A DNA stretch of 64,000 nucleotides. Origin: Hyphomicrobiales bacterium. Its GTDB lineage: Bacteria; Pseudomonadota; Alphaproteobacteria; Rhizobiales; Rhizobiaceae. A program made the position numbers and the translations under genes. The number at the start of each line of letters is the position of its first letter. The stretch's first letter is position 1. The stretch covers positions 496,001-560,000 of the forward strand of contig JAJFHV010000010.1 of assembly GCA_021775415.1 (NCBI GenBank). Reading direction: 5' to 3'. Under the pieces are notes generated by a model. It saw only the letters and a list, made by a program, of their open reading frames with translations, made no database searches and was not told the DNA's origin. Below are positions 10,076-19,246 of this stretch, piece by piece.

Positions 10076-10912
10076 TTGATTTCACTACGTCAGGCAGAAT
10101 TTGACCAGTTTGAAGCGGATGGCTTCGTGGTTATTGAAAACGTTCTGAATTCAGATCAGATAGAGAGTGCGCAAAAACGCTTTCCCAAGTTATTTCGAGG
10201 CGAGTTTGAAACCGGTATTGAGCCTGATGAATGGAATTGGCGGGAAGGCCAGGACAGCGAAGCACTCACCCGGCAGATTTGTAATGCCTGGAAATCGGAC
10301 AACACTATCGCCTCGATAGTCCTGGCTGAGGACGTTGGCAAGGCATGTGCGCAGTTGCGTGGCTGGCACGGTGCACGCATCAATCAGGATAATGTAATTT
10401 GGAAACCGCCTGGTGCAAAACCGCTCGGATTTCATCAGGACGAGAGTTATCAAACCTGGAACCGGCCCGGCGAAATGATGACCTGCTGGATTACACTGGA
10501 TGACACCAGGGCCGATCAGGGAACAATCGAATATGTGCGCTCATCTCATCTTTGGCCGTTATCAGATCAGATCGAGCAATTTCACGCACCAGATGATCCA
10601 CTGGCCGATATGAATATCGCGGCCAAACACGCCGGTGTCACACCTGATATTATTCCAATTGAAGTGCCCGCAGGTTCTGCAGTCATTCACCATGGGAAGA
10701 CCTGGCATGGATCGCGTGATAATCGGGGTTCAAATCCGCGTCGCTCGATTGTCGGTCATTGCATGAACGCCAATAGTGTATTTGACAGTGAAATTACCAG
10801 CCCGGTTTACAACAGGTACAAAAAACCTCACACGCTCGAAATGGACGAACATGCGTTCCCAGTCCTTTGGACGGCCAATGGCAAGCGCTCAGCATGGCTG
10901 GGTGAGGCATGA
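10076..10912 (+). CDS. Phytanoyl-CoA dioxygenase (PhyH) family Fe(II)/2-oxoglutarate oxygenase coupled to tdm
   Basis: This 278-residue protein shows the iron triad H120-x-D122 (GFHQDES) and distal H211 (TWHGSRD), with R214 or nearby arginines likely to hold 2-oxoglutarate. It starts with TTG at 10076, only 2 bp after the tdm stop, and a GGAG ribosome site at 10066-10069 lies inside tdm, so the two are translationally coupled. PhyH enzymes hydroxylate or oxidatively demethylate small molecules. Its substrate is unknown, but the coupling suggests a methylated amine or a betaine that feeds the TMA route. It converges with the amidotransferase gene 7 bp away. Confidence 0.8.
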   Translation: MISLRQAEFDQFEADGFVVIENVLNSDQIESAQKRFPKLFRGEFETGIEPDEWNWREGQDSEALTRQICNAWKSDNTIASIVLAEDVGKACAQLRGWHGARINQDNVIWKPPGAKPLGFHQDESYQTWNRPGEMMTCWITLDDTRADQGTIEYVRSSHLWPLSDQIEQFHAPDDPLADMNIAAKHAGVTPDIIPIEVPAGSAVIHHGKTWHGSRDNRGSNPRRSIVGHCMNANSVFDSEITSPVYNRYKKPHTLEMDEHAFPVLWTANGKRSAWLGEA

Positions 10913-10919
10913 GGCCCGG

Positions 10920-11636
10920 TTATTTGCGTACACGTGCCATGAAATTATTATAAAGTTGCCGTGAGCTCTGACCAAACTCCTCCATCGCTGCATCGCCATC
11001 ACTCTTGATGACATCATAAGCACCCTTGCCAAGACCGTCTTCGAGCGCCTTGCGATACTCAGGGATTGCACCCCAATTTATGATGGTATCGGGTTCGACT
11101 TCCACGTGATATTGCGTCGACCAGGCATTGGTTCCAACACGCATCGCCTGTACCCGGCACTCTGGTGAAGAAGCCAGCACAACGGCACCTTCAGGAGCTT
11201 GCGCCACTTCGACAGAATGCCATTGGAGACATTTCTGGGTCTTTGGAAGATCGCCGAACACCGGATCGTTTGCAGCTTCGCTCGTGAGGCTCACTTCCAG
11301 AATGCCAATCTCGGGTGGCCGTGCAGGACCGCATGTACCACCCAAGGCATCTGCCAGGAGCTGATGCCCGAGACACATGCCCAGATAGGGCTTTTTCAGA
11401 TCGTTTACCCAGGTGCGAATAGCCTGTTTCTCCGCTACGAGCCAGGGATGTTCATCAACGTCCCACACATCCATCGGGCCACCCATGACCCAGAGCATAT
11501 CATAAGGCTCAAGATCGGGAATTTTTTCCCCTTCATCAAGCTCAACCGCATCCCAATCAATTCCGTCTTCACGGAGATAGTTACGCAATGAGCCAGGGTG
11601 CTCACAGTCAATGTGTTGAAAAACAAGCAGCTTCAA
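10920..11636 (-). CDS. Class I glutamine amidotransferase-like protein
   Basis: The 238-residue protein is a stand-alone GATase-1 domain: nucleophile elbow GMCLGHQLL near residue 92, and YHVEVEP near 180 supplying the His-x-Glu pair. The start is TTG at 11636, chosen because an AGGAGG ribosome site sits about 8 bases upstream, inside the last codons of the DUF1194 gene whose stop is 3 bp before it. It is the last gene of the tmm group. Stand-alone GATases of this kind include gamma-glutamyl hydrolases as well as GMP-synthase-like proteins of unknown role; action on a gamma-glutamyl amide would suit the neighbourhood but is not shown. Confidence 0.8.
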   Translation of the reverse strand: MKLLVFQHIDCEHPGSLRNYLREDGIDWDAVELDEGEKIPDLEPYDMLWVMGGPMDVWDVDEHPWLVAEKQAIRTWVNDLKKPYLGMCLGHQLLADALGGTCGPARPPEIGILEVSLTSEAANDPVFGDLPKTQKCLQWHSVEVAQAPEGAVVLASSPECRVQAMRVGTNAWSTQYHVEVEPDTIINWGAIPEYRKALEDGLGKGAYDVIKSDGDAAMEEFGQSSRQLYNNFMARVRK

Positions 11637-11639
11637 AAT

Positions 11640-12449
11640 TTATCCTCCTCGATTTTTTCCGTTTTTCGGAGGTTGATCAATCTGTTCCACGTTCAATGTG
11701 AACTGACTACCAACGGGAACATCAACCTCACTGATCTGGTTTGTGAATTCGCGCCAGAGTTTCTTTCGAATAGCCTCGGCAAAGTTCGACATTTCCTGGG
11801 CAACGACAACAAAACTCCCGGGCCCACGCACTACGTGTTTTCGGTACCAGATGTCCAACCTTGGAAAATCTGTGAGGATGGCTAGTCCATTAATCGTTAC
11901 CCCACGCAGTTCAGCCGCCTTGCGCGCATCGGGCATGGTTACAGCACCACGGAACCAAGGATCTGTTTCAACCCCATCACCTGAAACATCAATCACTTGT
12001 CGCAGGCTGGTCAGGTTGTTTTCTTCCAGCATCTTGATTGCGTAGGCTACGCCATCGCCTATTCCGGTTCCTCCACCGCCAAGGCCATCACTTCGGCCCG
12101 TATACTGATAGAAATTTTGCAGCACTACCGCAAACCGTTCCGCATCGACCGGTCCGGCGATTACGTGCCATTCAGATGGAAATTTCGGGAAAGCCGCATC
12201 CGACCAGATCATCAAAGCTACTGCAACCTTACCCAACGAACCAGAAGTTGCCGCAGATTGGATGGTTGGATCGCGAAAGGCTGCAGCATACCCTTCCAGC
12301 TGGAGTTTGAGTTCGCTGCTACTGATGCTGCCGGAGCTATCAACAGCGAGAACTATTTCCAGATCAACGTCTTGCGCGCGCGCAACTGATGAAAAAGAAA
12401 CCAACGCCACAAGAGCCATGACGAGAAGACGATAACTTCGTGCAATCAT
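11640..12449 (-). CDS. Exported DUF1194 / von Willebrand factor A-like protein
   Basis: The protein starts with a signal peptide (MIARSYRLLVMALVALVSFS, cleavage probably after VARA) and then a VWA-like domain with the metal-binding start DSSGSIS near residue 37 and VIDVSGDG near 150, typical of DUF1194. It should be a secreted or periplasmic metal-ion-dependent adhesion fold of about 240 residues. It sits 21 bp downstream of tmm and overlaps the ribosome site of the amidotransferase gene, so it is co-transcribed with TMA oxidation. No role for such a protein in amine metabolism is known to me. Confidence 0.82.
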   Translation of the reverse strand: MIARSYRLLVMALVALVSFSSVARAQDVDLEIVLAVDSSGSISSSELKLQLEGYAAAFRDPTIQSAATSGSLGKVAVALMIWSDAAFPKFPSEWHVIAGPVDAERFAVVLQNFYQYTGRSDGLGGGGTGIGDGVAYAIKMLEENNLTSLRQVIDVSGDGVETDPWFRGAVTMPDARKAAELRGVTINGLAILTDFPRLDIWYRKHVVRGPGSFVVVAQEMSNFAEAIRKKLWREFTNQISEVDVPVGSQFTLNVEQIDQPPKNGKNRGG

Positions 12450-12470
12450 GTCATCGCCTTCCAGTTTGCT

Positions 12471-13808
12471 CTAATTTTGTAGATACGACTCCAGTGAATC
12501 ATCCAAGGCATCTTTCCAGGGCGTATGGTGTACCGGTGCCATTGTGCCAGTGATCACAGATTTGTAGCTATTGTTTCGGAAGGTCATAATATCTTTCTTT
12601 TTGTGACCTTTCCACTGATAGAAGGCATCACACGCACCATCCACATCAAAGCTCGGGTAATCTGTTTCGTTGATCAACTCCTGTACATAGTCGCCCTGAT
12701 ACTTGATTGCAGCGTAATCATCCTCTCCAGCGTCTTCAGCAGCAACCCGCGCAACGACATCAGCTGCCCGAGCCTCTTTATCTGGCACTTCAATACGCCC
12801 CATAATCGCATCCCGGACCCACCAGGCCTGTGCATCGAACATGTTGAAGGTGAACCACTGGTCCTGCATGCCAAGATAGAACAGTGCCGGATTGTCCACC
12901 CAAACAACGCCTTTATAAAGATCAGCGCTTGCGAGCCTATTGGCGGTTCTCAACTTCAGTTTTTCTTCCATAAACGGGAAGTGGTGGACGTAACCGGTAC
13001 ACAGGATGATTGCATCAACTTCCTTGGTGGTACCATCCTTGAAATAGGCGGTATTTTTATCGACTTTTTGTAGCAGCGGTACCTCCTGCCAGTTGTCCGG
13101 CCACTTGTAGCCCATAGGTGCCGTTCGATGGCTGACCGTTACGGATTTGCAACCATACTTCCAGCACTGCGAACCGATATCTTCAGCGGAATAGGAAGTA
13201 CCGATGATCAGAACATCCTTGTTTTTGAATTCCATTGCATCGCGGAAATCATGCGCATGCAGCACCCGACCATTGAAGTTTGAAAATCCCTCAAAATGCG
13301 GAACATTAGGTGTTGAGAAATGCCCACTAGCAACGATTACATGATCAAATTCTTCCGTGTACTCATTGTCTTTGGTCAGGTCATGCGCGACGACCGTAAA
13401 CATGCTGGTAGCATCGTCGAAGGTTACATGCCGCACCGGTGTCTTGAAACGAATCCATTTGCGGACATCGGCCTTTTTTACGCGCCCCTCAATATAGTCA
13501 AACAACACTGCGCGCGGTGGATAGGATGCAATTTGTTTGCCGAAATGTTCTTCGAATGAATAATCAGCAAATTCCAATCCCTCTTTGGGACCGTTGGACC
13601 AAAGATAGCGATACATGGAGCAATGTACCGGCTCGCCATTTTCATCGAGGCCAGTACGCCAGGTGTAATTCCACAACCCGCCCCATTCGTCCTGCTTTTC
13701 GAAGCATACGATTTCGGGAATTTCTTCACCCTTTGAAGCGGCTGATTGAAATGCCCTCAATTGCGCAAGGCCCGATGGTCCCGCCCCGATTATTGCTACA
13801 CGTTTCAT
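12471..13808 (-). CDS. tmm: Trimethylamine monooxygenase (flavin-containing monooxygenase)
   Basis: The 445-residue length matches bacterial Tmm, which oxidises TMA to TMAO with NADPH, FAD and O2. Visible motifs are the FAD-binding GAGPSG at 8-13, the FMO-identifying F178-x-G-x3-H184-x3-F188, the NADP-binding GTSYSAED at 203-210 with the tyrosine (Y206) that gates the active site in Tmm, and CTGYVHHFP in the later part. The ATG at 13808 follows AGGGAGG by 8 bases. A TTGGT/ACCAA inverted pair lies about 86-104 bp upstream, so it may have its own promoter besides read-through from tmoXWV and usp. Neighbouring tdm and tmoX make the assignment firm. Confidence 0.93.
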   Translation of the reverse strand: MKRVAIIGAGPSGLAQLRAFQSAASKGEEIPEIVCFEKQDEWGGLWNYTWRTGLDENGEPVHCSMYRYLWSNGPKEGLEFADYSFEEHFGKQIASYPPRAVLFDYIEGRVKKADVRKWIRFKTPVRHVTFDDATSMFTVVAHDLTKDNEYTEEFDHVIVASGHFSTPNVPHFEGFSNFNGRVLHAHDFRDAMEFKNKDVLIIGTSYSAEDIGSQCWKYGCKSVTVSHRTAPMGYKWPDNWQEVPLLQKVDKNTAYFKDGTTKEVDAIILCTGYVHHFPFMEEKLKLRTANRLASADLYKGVVWVDNPALFYLGMQDQWFTFNMFDAQAWWVRDAIMGRIEVPDKEARAADVVARVAAEDAGEDDYAAIKYQGDYVQELINETDYPSFDVDGACDAFYQWKGHKKKDIMTFRNNSYKSVITGTMAPVHHTPWKDALDDSLESYLQN

Positions 13809-13893
13809 ACTTTATGCCTCCCTGGAAATTTGCATCTCATACATGATTAGTTTGATACGCTATCGCATTAATGTTGAGGACGGAACATATCAA

Positions 13894-13912
13894 TTGGTAA
13901 AAGGTCGACCAA
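13894..13912. promoter_or_regulatory. TTGGT...ACCAA inverted pair upstream of tmm
   Basis: TTGGT (13894-13898) and ACCAA (13908-13912) face each other across 9 bp in the 114 bp between usp and tmm. The half-sites match the ACCAA motif that recurs elsewhere in this window. This is a possible operator for a tmm-proximal promoter, and weaker than the arrays because only two half-sites are present. Confidence 0.3.
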
Positions 13913-13922
13913 ATCGATCCTG

Positions 13923-14366
13923 CTATTTGACGACAAGAACGGGGCATTTTGCCAGTGTTTCAACACGGTGCGATACACCGCCGCGCAACAGGCCTTCGAG
14001 GTCACCCATTCCCCGGGATCCAATCACGATCATATCAGAATCCGTTCGCTCAGCCGTGGCAATTATGGTTCGGGCAACCGGTCCTTTCTCGACTTCTACC
14101 TGAGCGCTTTTTACGCCGGCGGAGCGAGCCTTGTCGGCTATTCCCTCAAGAATTGCCTGCGCGCTTTGCATTATTTTTTCAATCTCTGAGCCCGGAAACT
14201 GTTCCGTCTTGGCAAATTCGTGAATGGCATTAGATGCCTTCTCTTGGCGTACGACATGAAGTAACACAAGGTCCACGCTCATTGCCGCAGCAATTTGCGA
14301 CCCCAAATTGGCAGCCTTCATGGAGTGCGCCGATCCGTCGATCGCAATTAGAATTCTGGAGACCAT
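13923..14366 (-). CDS. Universal stress protein (UspA family)
   Basis: The 147-residue single-domain protein begins MVSRILIAIDGSAHS and contains the ATP-binding signature IVIGSRGMGDLEGLLRGGVS near residues 112-131 (G-x2-G-x9-G-S/T type) plus CPVLVVK at the C terminus. It is soluble and cytoplasmic. It lies between tmoV and tmm in the same direction, 154 bp downstream of tmoV, and is likely expressed with TMAO uptake. Usp proteins are often linked to transporters; its exact role here is unknown. Confidence 0.88.
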   Translation of the reverse strand: MVSRILIAIDGSAHSMKAANLGSQIAAAMSVDLVLLHVVRQEKASNAIHEFAKTEQFPGSEIEKIMQSAQAILEGIADKARSAGVKSAQVEVEKGPVARTIIATAERTDSDMIVIGSRGMGDLEGLLRGGVSHRVETLAKCPVLVVK

Positions 14367-14520
14367 TTTCTCAATACCCGCAATTCAGTTTCGTGTTTTG
14401 TCGGTGAAGGTCCACCAGTGCCTACCGTCAATCCAGGCCCAGAGTAGATCTTCTTTCTCTCGTCCATGCATTGACGATATGGACGACCGCGAAGCCCAAA
14501 CAGGAACAAGGCGGGAGTGA

Positions 14521-16629
14521 TCAAGCCAACCCAAGCGCATCTTTGCGTGCTTTTGCCCAAGTGTTGAGAATATGATCAATCGCCAAGCCAATAAATGCGA
14601 CACACAGGCCCAGGATAATACCATTTCCGATGCCTTTCGTATCTGACAAGGAACCTAGAATAAGCTCACCAAGATCGGCGGTACTCCCAATCATGGCGCC
14701 AATGATGACCATCATAAGTGCAAACATTACAGTCTGATTGATCCCCAACACGATATGCGGGAAGGCCAAAGGAAGTTCGATTGAGAGTAGACGTTGCATG
14801 CGGTTAACACCGGACATAGCGCCCGCATCCAGTAGTGCCGGTGACACATTACGAAGCCCCTCAATCGTATAGCGCATGGCGGGAATCATCGCATATGGCG
14901 TTATGGCTATTAATACCGCAATGTTGGATACCTGAAACAACATGATCGCCGGGATAAGGTAAATAAACGACGGAAACGTTTGCAATGTGTCACACACGAT
15001 CAAAGTGACCTTGGTAGCTCTTTCGTTTTGCGCAGACAATATGCCGATCAAGGCACCTAAACTCCCCGCAATCACCAGGGCGATTGCAACAAAATAAGCA
15101 GTGGTAAGAGCCCGATCCCACCAGGCAGACAATGCAATAAACAAAAGATATCCGCCAACGACCAATGCAGAGCGAATGCCGCCAACGATATAGCCTATAC
15201 CCATCACCAACACGAAGGTTGCTATGACCGGCATGCCTCTAAATGCAGCTCTTACCGGTTCCAAAACATCGACAAAAACCCATGCCTTGAAAACCTCCAA
15301 AGGTTCAAACAAAACCGTCACGAACCAATCGATGCCCGCATCTAAAATCTTATCTGCAGAAATGCCTTTGTTCGTCTCAATAATGAAAAAATAATTTATC
15401 CCGTCACCAAAGATGTACCGCCCGATAAACGCGAGTAAAACACCACCGATTAAAATTGCCAGCAGAATGAACTTGTTTCGGTGACGTTCAGAAAAACTCA
15501 AATCTGCAAAATAATCAATCGGCTTGTTAGCCCAGGCAAGAGATAATTTATCAAGCGTAATCGCTATTAGAACAATACAAACCCCCAATTCAAATGCCTT
15601 ACCCAGTTTAAGGCCATTCAAAGCTTTCAACAGGTCATCGCCAATGCCAGTAGCTCCGATAAGTGATGCAATCACAACCATCGCCAGGCACCCCATGATA
15701 ACCTGATTCACCCCGATCAAAATATTTTTGCGTGCGGTCGGTAACATGACACGAAACATCAGTTGCCGGCGAGTGCACCCACTCATGAGACCTGCTTCAA
15801 CAACCTCAGGCGACACGGATTTTAATCCAAGTAATGTCAATCTCACCATAGGTGGTGTTGCAAAAACAATGGTTGCCAAGGCCCCGGCATGATCACCAAG
15901 GCCAAATAGCACAAACATTGGAATGAGATAGGAAAATTGCGGCATCGTTTGCGCAACACCCAATATCGGCGTTATGAAAGCTTCAAAGGCTTTACTGCGA
16001 TAGGCGGCAATTCCTAAAAATAGGCCAAAAACCACAGAGACTGAGGCGGCGACTAATACCAGGGAAACGGTTTTCATCGCTGGTTCCCATTGCCCAAACA
16101 AAGCGATGTAAGTCAATGCGCACCCAACCAAAATTGCCAAAAATCTTCCGCCTAGATTATAACCAAGCAATACAGCGGCACCGGTTACAACAGTCCATGG
16201 AAGTCCTGGCAATCTTGCCCAGGGGTTTTCATTTATAAACCCCCAACTGGTGAAGGTCACAATTGTTTTAATGCCACCTACCAGAAGCTCACGAATGGTT
16301 TGAATGAAAAACAGGACAGCCCAGGAAACGGATCGGGTAAATTCTTTAACAACCGAAATTTCCTCATCATCTTCGAGAAGCTCATTGTAAACATCAATAG
16401 TTATCCAATCGAACATGACGAAATTGATGCTATCCGCCAACCATGCGGGCAACCACGCTAAAAGTGCCGGCAGACGCCATAACCAATTGCTTGATTCTTC
16501 ATTACCACCACCTGCGCTTACAAAATATTTATAACCTTCCGGCTTTTGCACAAGCCAACAAAGTGCCAGAAACACAATGAACAAGAGCGCGAATTGCTGT
16601 AACTTTGATTGTGTGAAGGATTTTATCAT
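14521..16629 (-). CDS. tmoV: TMAO ABC transporter, fused double permease
   Basis: The 702-residue membrane protein contains two BPD-type permease units in one chain. The first EAA-type loop is near residues 278-310 (EAGLMSGCTRRQLMFRVMLP) and the second near 600 (DAGAMSGVNRMQRLLSIELP), each followed by hydrophobic helices ending in IGATGIGDDLL and IGSTADLGELI. This duplicated arrangement is known for the TmoV permease of the Roseobacter TMAO transporter. It follows tmoW by 18 bp. A glycine betaine/proline role (ProW/OpuAB) is the alternative from sequence alone; the tmm and tdm neighbours favour TMAO. Confidence 0.85.
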   Translation of the reverse strand: MIKSFTQSKLQQFALLFIVFLALCWLVQKPEGYKYFVSAGGGNEESSNWLWRLPALLAWLPAWLADSINFVMFDWITIDVYNELLEDDEEISVVKEFTRSVSWAVLFFIQTIRELLVGGIKTIVTFTSWGFINENPWARLPGLPWTVVTGAAVLLGYNLGGRFLAILVGCALTYIALFGQWEPAMKTVSLVLVAASVSVVFGLFLGIAAYRSKAFEAFITPILGVAQTMPQFSYLIPMFVLFGLGDHAGALATIVFATPPMVRLTLLGLKSVSPEVVEAGLMSGCTRRQLMFRVMLPTARKNILIGVNQVIMGCLAMVVIASLIGATGIGDDLLKALNGLKLGKAFELGVCIVLIAITLDKLSLAWANKPIDYFADLSFSERHRNKFILLAILIGGVLLAFIGRYIFGDGINYFFIIETNKGISADKILDAGIDWFVTVLFEPLEVFKAWVFVDVLEPVRAAFRGMPVIATFVLVMGIGYIVGGIRSALVVGGYLLFIALSAWWDRALTTAYFVAIALVIAGSLGALIGILSAQNERATKVTLIVCDTLQTFPSFIYLIPAIMLFQVSNIAVLIAITPYAMIPAMRYTIEGLRNVSPALLDAGAMSGVNRMQRLLSIELPLAFPHIVLGINQTVMFALMMVIIGAMIGSTADLGELILGSLSDTKGIGNGIILGLCVAFIGLAIDHILNTWAKARKDALGLA

Positions 16630-16647
16630 AATAATTCGTCCAATAAT

Positions 16648-17703
16648 TCAGTGCGAGTCTTTGCCAAACAACACATGAATGATCGATTTGCGATGGAGGG
16701 CACCGATGGTTTTGCCCTTGTCATCCACAACGGGGACTGCCTTGGCTTCATTCAGCACCGCCTCAGCTACAGTTTCAATCACTGCATCATGAGGAACCGT
16801 CAAACCGCTGATATTTTTCTTATCTGTTTCAGCCTTATCCATGACATCGCTGCACTTTAGTACTTTTTCGCGAGGCACTTCATTCGTAAATTTGGCAACA
16901 TATTCGGTGGCGGGATTTAGAACAATGTTAGCAGGCGTATCCATTTGCTCAATAATGCCATCCTTCATAATCGCAATTCGATCCGCGAGACGCAGTGCCT
17001 CGTCAAAATCGTGGGTTACAAACAAGATAGTTTTCTTCAATATGGATTGAAGCCTGAGGAATTCATCTTGCATCTCCTTACGGATCAACGGATCCAAGGC
17101 GGAAAATGGCTCATCCAGGAACCAAATATCAGGCTCTACAGCTAGAGAACGCGCAATTCCCACACGCTGTTGTTGTCCGCCGGAAAGTTGGCGTGGGTAA
17201 TAATTTTCGCGTCCGGTCAAGCTTGTTAATTCGACCATGGCAGAAGCTCTTTTTATGGCATCATCTGTACTCATGCCCTTCACCTGTAGCGGAAAGGCAA
17301 TGTTTTCCAGAACGGTCTTGTGCGGTAGAAGCGCAAAGCTTTGGAACACCATTCCCATCTTGTTGCGACGGAGTTCGATCAGCTCTTTGTCATTCATGGC
17401 AAGCAAATCCTCGCCATCAATGTGTATGCTGCCAGAAGTTGTATCGGTCAGCCGCGAAATACAGCGAAGCAGCGTGGATTTCCCGGATCCCGATAGACCC
17501 ATGACTACCAGCATTTCCCCTTTGCTAACTTCAAAGGACGCGTCATTAACCCCAAAAATACAACCCGCATCCTGAAAGGACTGAACATCAATGACACCGT
17601 TTGACGCCTGTATCAATTTGTCGGTGTTTTCACCAAAAATCTTGTAGACACCATCACATTTTATGACGGGATGCTTGCTTTTTGCCGTTGCTTTTTTAGC
17701 CAT
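16648..17703 (-). CDS. tmoW: TMAO ABC transporter, ATPase subunit with CBS region
   Basis: This 351-residue ABC ATPase has Walker [10 protein letters not shown] near residue 68, the signature LSGGQQQR near 168, Walker B IWFLDEP near 192 and the switch His in VTHDFDEAL. The C-terminal part (about 285-351) resembles the CBS regulatory region found in glycine-betaine-type (ProV/OpuAA) ATPases. The N-terminal insertion [13 protein letters not shown] is also typical of that family. It works with TmoV and TmoX at the inner membrane. It lies 250 bp downstream of tmoX, behind a hairpin terminator that should lower its expression relative to the binding protein. Confidence 0.87.
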   Translation of the reverse strand: MAKKATAKSKHPVIKCDGVYKIFGENTDKLIQASNGVIDVQSFQDAGCIFGVNDASFEVSKGEMLVVMGLSGSGKSTLLRCISRLTDTTSGSIHIDGEDLLAMNDKELIELRRNKMGMVFQSFALLPHKTVLENIAFPLQVKGMSTDDAIKRASAMVELTSLTGRENYYPRQLSGGQQQRVGIARSLAVEPDIWFLDEPFSALDPLIRKEMQDEFLRLQSILKKTILFVTHDFDEALRLADRIAIMKDGIIEQMDTPANIVLNPATEYVAKFTNEVPREKVLKCSDVMDKAETDKKNISGLTVPHDAVIETVAEAVLNEAKAVPVVDDKGKTIGALHRKSIIHVLFGKDSH

Positions 17704-17868
17704 TAATTTTAATCCTTACAGCCACCACAAGGAACTGTTGCATGACTGCAGCTTTATGAAAACATCCAAAGTGAATTGGGATGATCTGGGTGTGGGTAAA
17801 GTCGGAGAAACATCAATCACATGGGTGCCAGAGGCAGGACCATCAAAATTCCACCTACCCAAACAAAA

Positions 17869-17900
17869 CCCTCCCCAGACCCACGAAGGTCAAGGGAGGG
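17869..17900 (-). terminator. Intercistronic hairpin terminator between tmoX and tmoW
   Basis: On the minus strand CCCTCCC and GGGAGGG arms (17894-17900 and 17869-17875), with an inner GACC/GGTC pairing, are followed by TTTTG. It probably stops most transcripts after tmoX while some read through into tmoWV, the usual way of overproducing a binding protein. Confidence 0.7.
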
Positions 17901-17953
17901 AATTTACATTCTACGATGCTCTTTCCTGAAACAGTGAGAACATCGCCAAACGA

Positions 17954-18898
17954 TTAGTTTGTGAAAGGCTTCCAAACGGATTCATTGTCAGCCAACCACT
18001 TTGTAGCAGCGTCCTGGTGAGTCATGCCATCGACGTCAACCAAAGCAGCCATTTGACCAATCTGAGTCGTGGTGAATGAAAGTTTGCTGTAAGCTGTGTA
18101 AGCAGCTGGATGCGTTTTAGGCATCTTGTAGTTTGCAGCTTTCTTCAACCAACCTTTTGGTGAGCCACATGAGCCATCGCCACCATCGGCCTTACGGCAA
18201 CCTTCTGTATACTCAGGGAATTCGATAAATACGAAACCATCAGCATCGGTAAAGTTTGGTGTCCAGTTAAAGACGATAAGTCCGGTATTGTTTTTCTTGG
18301 AAGCAGCAACTTCAGCCCAAAGAGCATCAGCACCACCAGCGAAAGTAACTACGTAATCGTCACCAAGACCAAGAGCATCAACGCGTTCCGGCATCAGATC
18401 ACCGTGCCAGCTTTGAGGACCTTCCAGCCAACGGCCTTTGCCGCCGGAGTCTGCTGTTACGAATACGTCTTTACAGTCTTTAAGAGCTTCCCAGTTTGGA
18501 AGACCCGGGCAAAGATTGTTGTCGATCACATGTTGTGGAACACCCATTTCTTCAAGTGTTGCTGCAGCATGGGTACCGGCATCGATAACGCCACCAGCTG
18601 CCATCGCATTGTAGAATGACTTGCCAAAGCTGGACTGCCATACTTCGTGCGAAATTGTGACATCACCATTGCGGATAGCTTCATAAACTGCCTGAGAGTC
18701 TGCGGGTACATACTCAACATTGTTACCCATGTTCTCAAAAATTCCGCCAATAACGTAGGCCATCACAACCTGGCTTGACCAGTTGTGTGTTGGAATTACG
18801 ATTGGTTCACTTGAGTCTGCAGCCATTGCTGGAACAGCAGCAGTTGCAAATGCGAGCGCAACTGCGCCTGCCATTAAATTGTTTGTAAGTTTCTTCAC
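17954..18898 (-). CDS. tmoX: TMAO ABC transporter, periplasmic binding protein
   Basis: The 314-residue protein belongs to the OpuAC/ProX family. The start is GTG at 18898 because GGGAGGAAT lies 8-9 bases upstream and the signal peptide begins there (VKKLTNNLMAGAVALAFATA, cleavage likely after AMA before ADSSEP). Aromatic residues for a cation-pi cage are available (NWSSQVV, VWQSSFGKSF, PQSWHGDL, FNWTPNF, ENESVWKP-like end). It captures TMAO for TmoWV. The divergent lysR gene and the phased ACCAA repeats in the shared upstream region suggest controlled expression. Other betaines remain possible ligands. Confidence 0.87.
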   Translation of the reverse strand: MKKLTNNLMAGAVALAFATAAVPAMAADSSEPIVIPTHNWSSQVVMAYVIGGIFENMGNNVEYVPADSQAVYEAIRNGDVTISHEVWQSSFGKSFYNAMAAGGVIDAGTHAAATLEEMGVPQHVIDNNLCPGLPNWEALKDCKDVFVTADSGGKGRWLEGPQSWHGDLMPERVDALGLGDDYVVTFAGGADALWAEVAASKKNNTGLIVFNWTPNFTDADGFVFIEFPEYTEGCRKADGGDGSCGSPKGWLKKAANYKMPKTHPAAYTAYSKLSFTTTQIGQMAALVDVDGMTHQDAATKWLADNESVWKPFTN

Positions 18899-19246
18899 GT
18901 TGGTATTCCTCCCTAAGTGATCGATCCAACAGGGACCGATTAAAATTGTCATTTGGCCAAATGAGTTCGCATCACGCAACCCCGTTAGGCCTCCCAACCT
19001 TTTCCATTATTGGTCAAATTGGAGCCTACTGTAACCCAAAGACATACCAATTTAAACCAATTTCATACCAGTTGTACACTACAGCCTTTCTTGGGTTTTC
19101 AGACCACAATTTTTTGATATTTTGCCCAAAGAAATTAGTGGCAAAGCCTAAAATGTGTGGTTTAATGCCCCGTCGTTATAACAAATGCCGGAATTATCCG
19201 CTTATCAAATAAACCAGCCGATTCTGCGGCGACCGGCAAGCAGTGC
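18899..19246. promoter_or_regulatory. Divergent promoter region of tmoX and lysR with phased ACCAA array
   Basis: This 348 bp gap has no gene. It carries CCCAA at 19035, ACCAA at 19046 and 19056, and ACCAG at 19067, with steps of 11, 10 and 11 bp, so all lie on one face of the helix. The array lies about 140-170 bp upstream of tmoX and 175-210 bp upstream of lysR. Confidence 0.5.
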
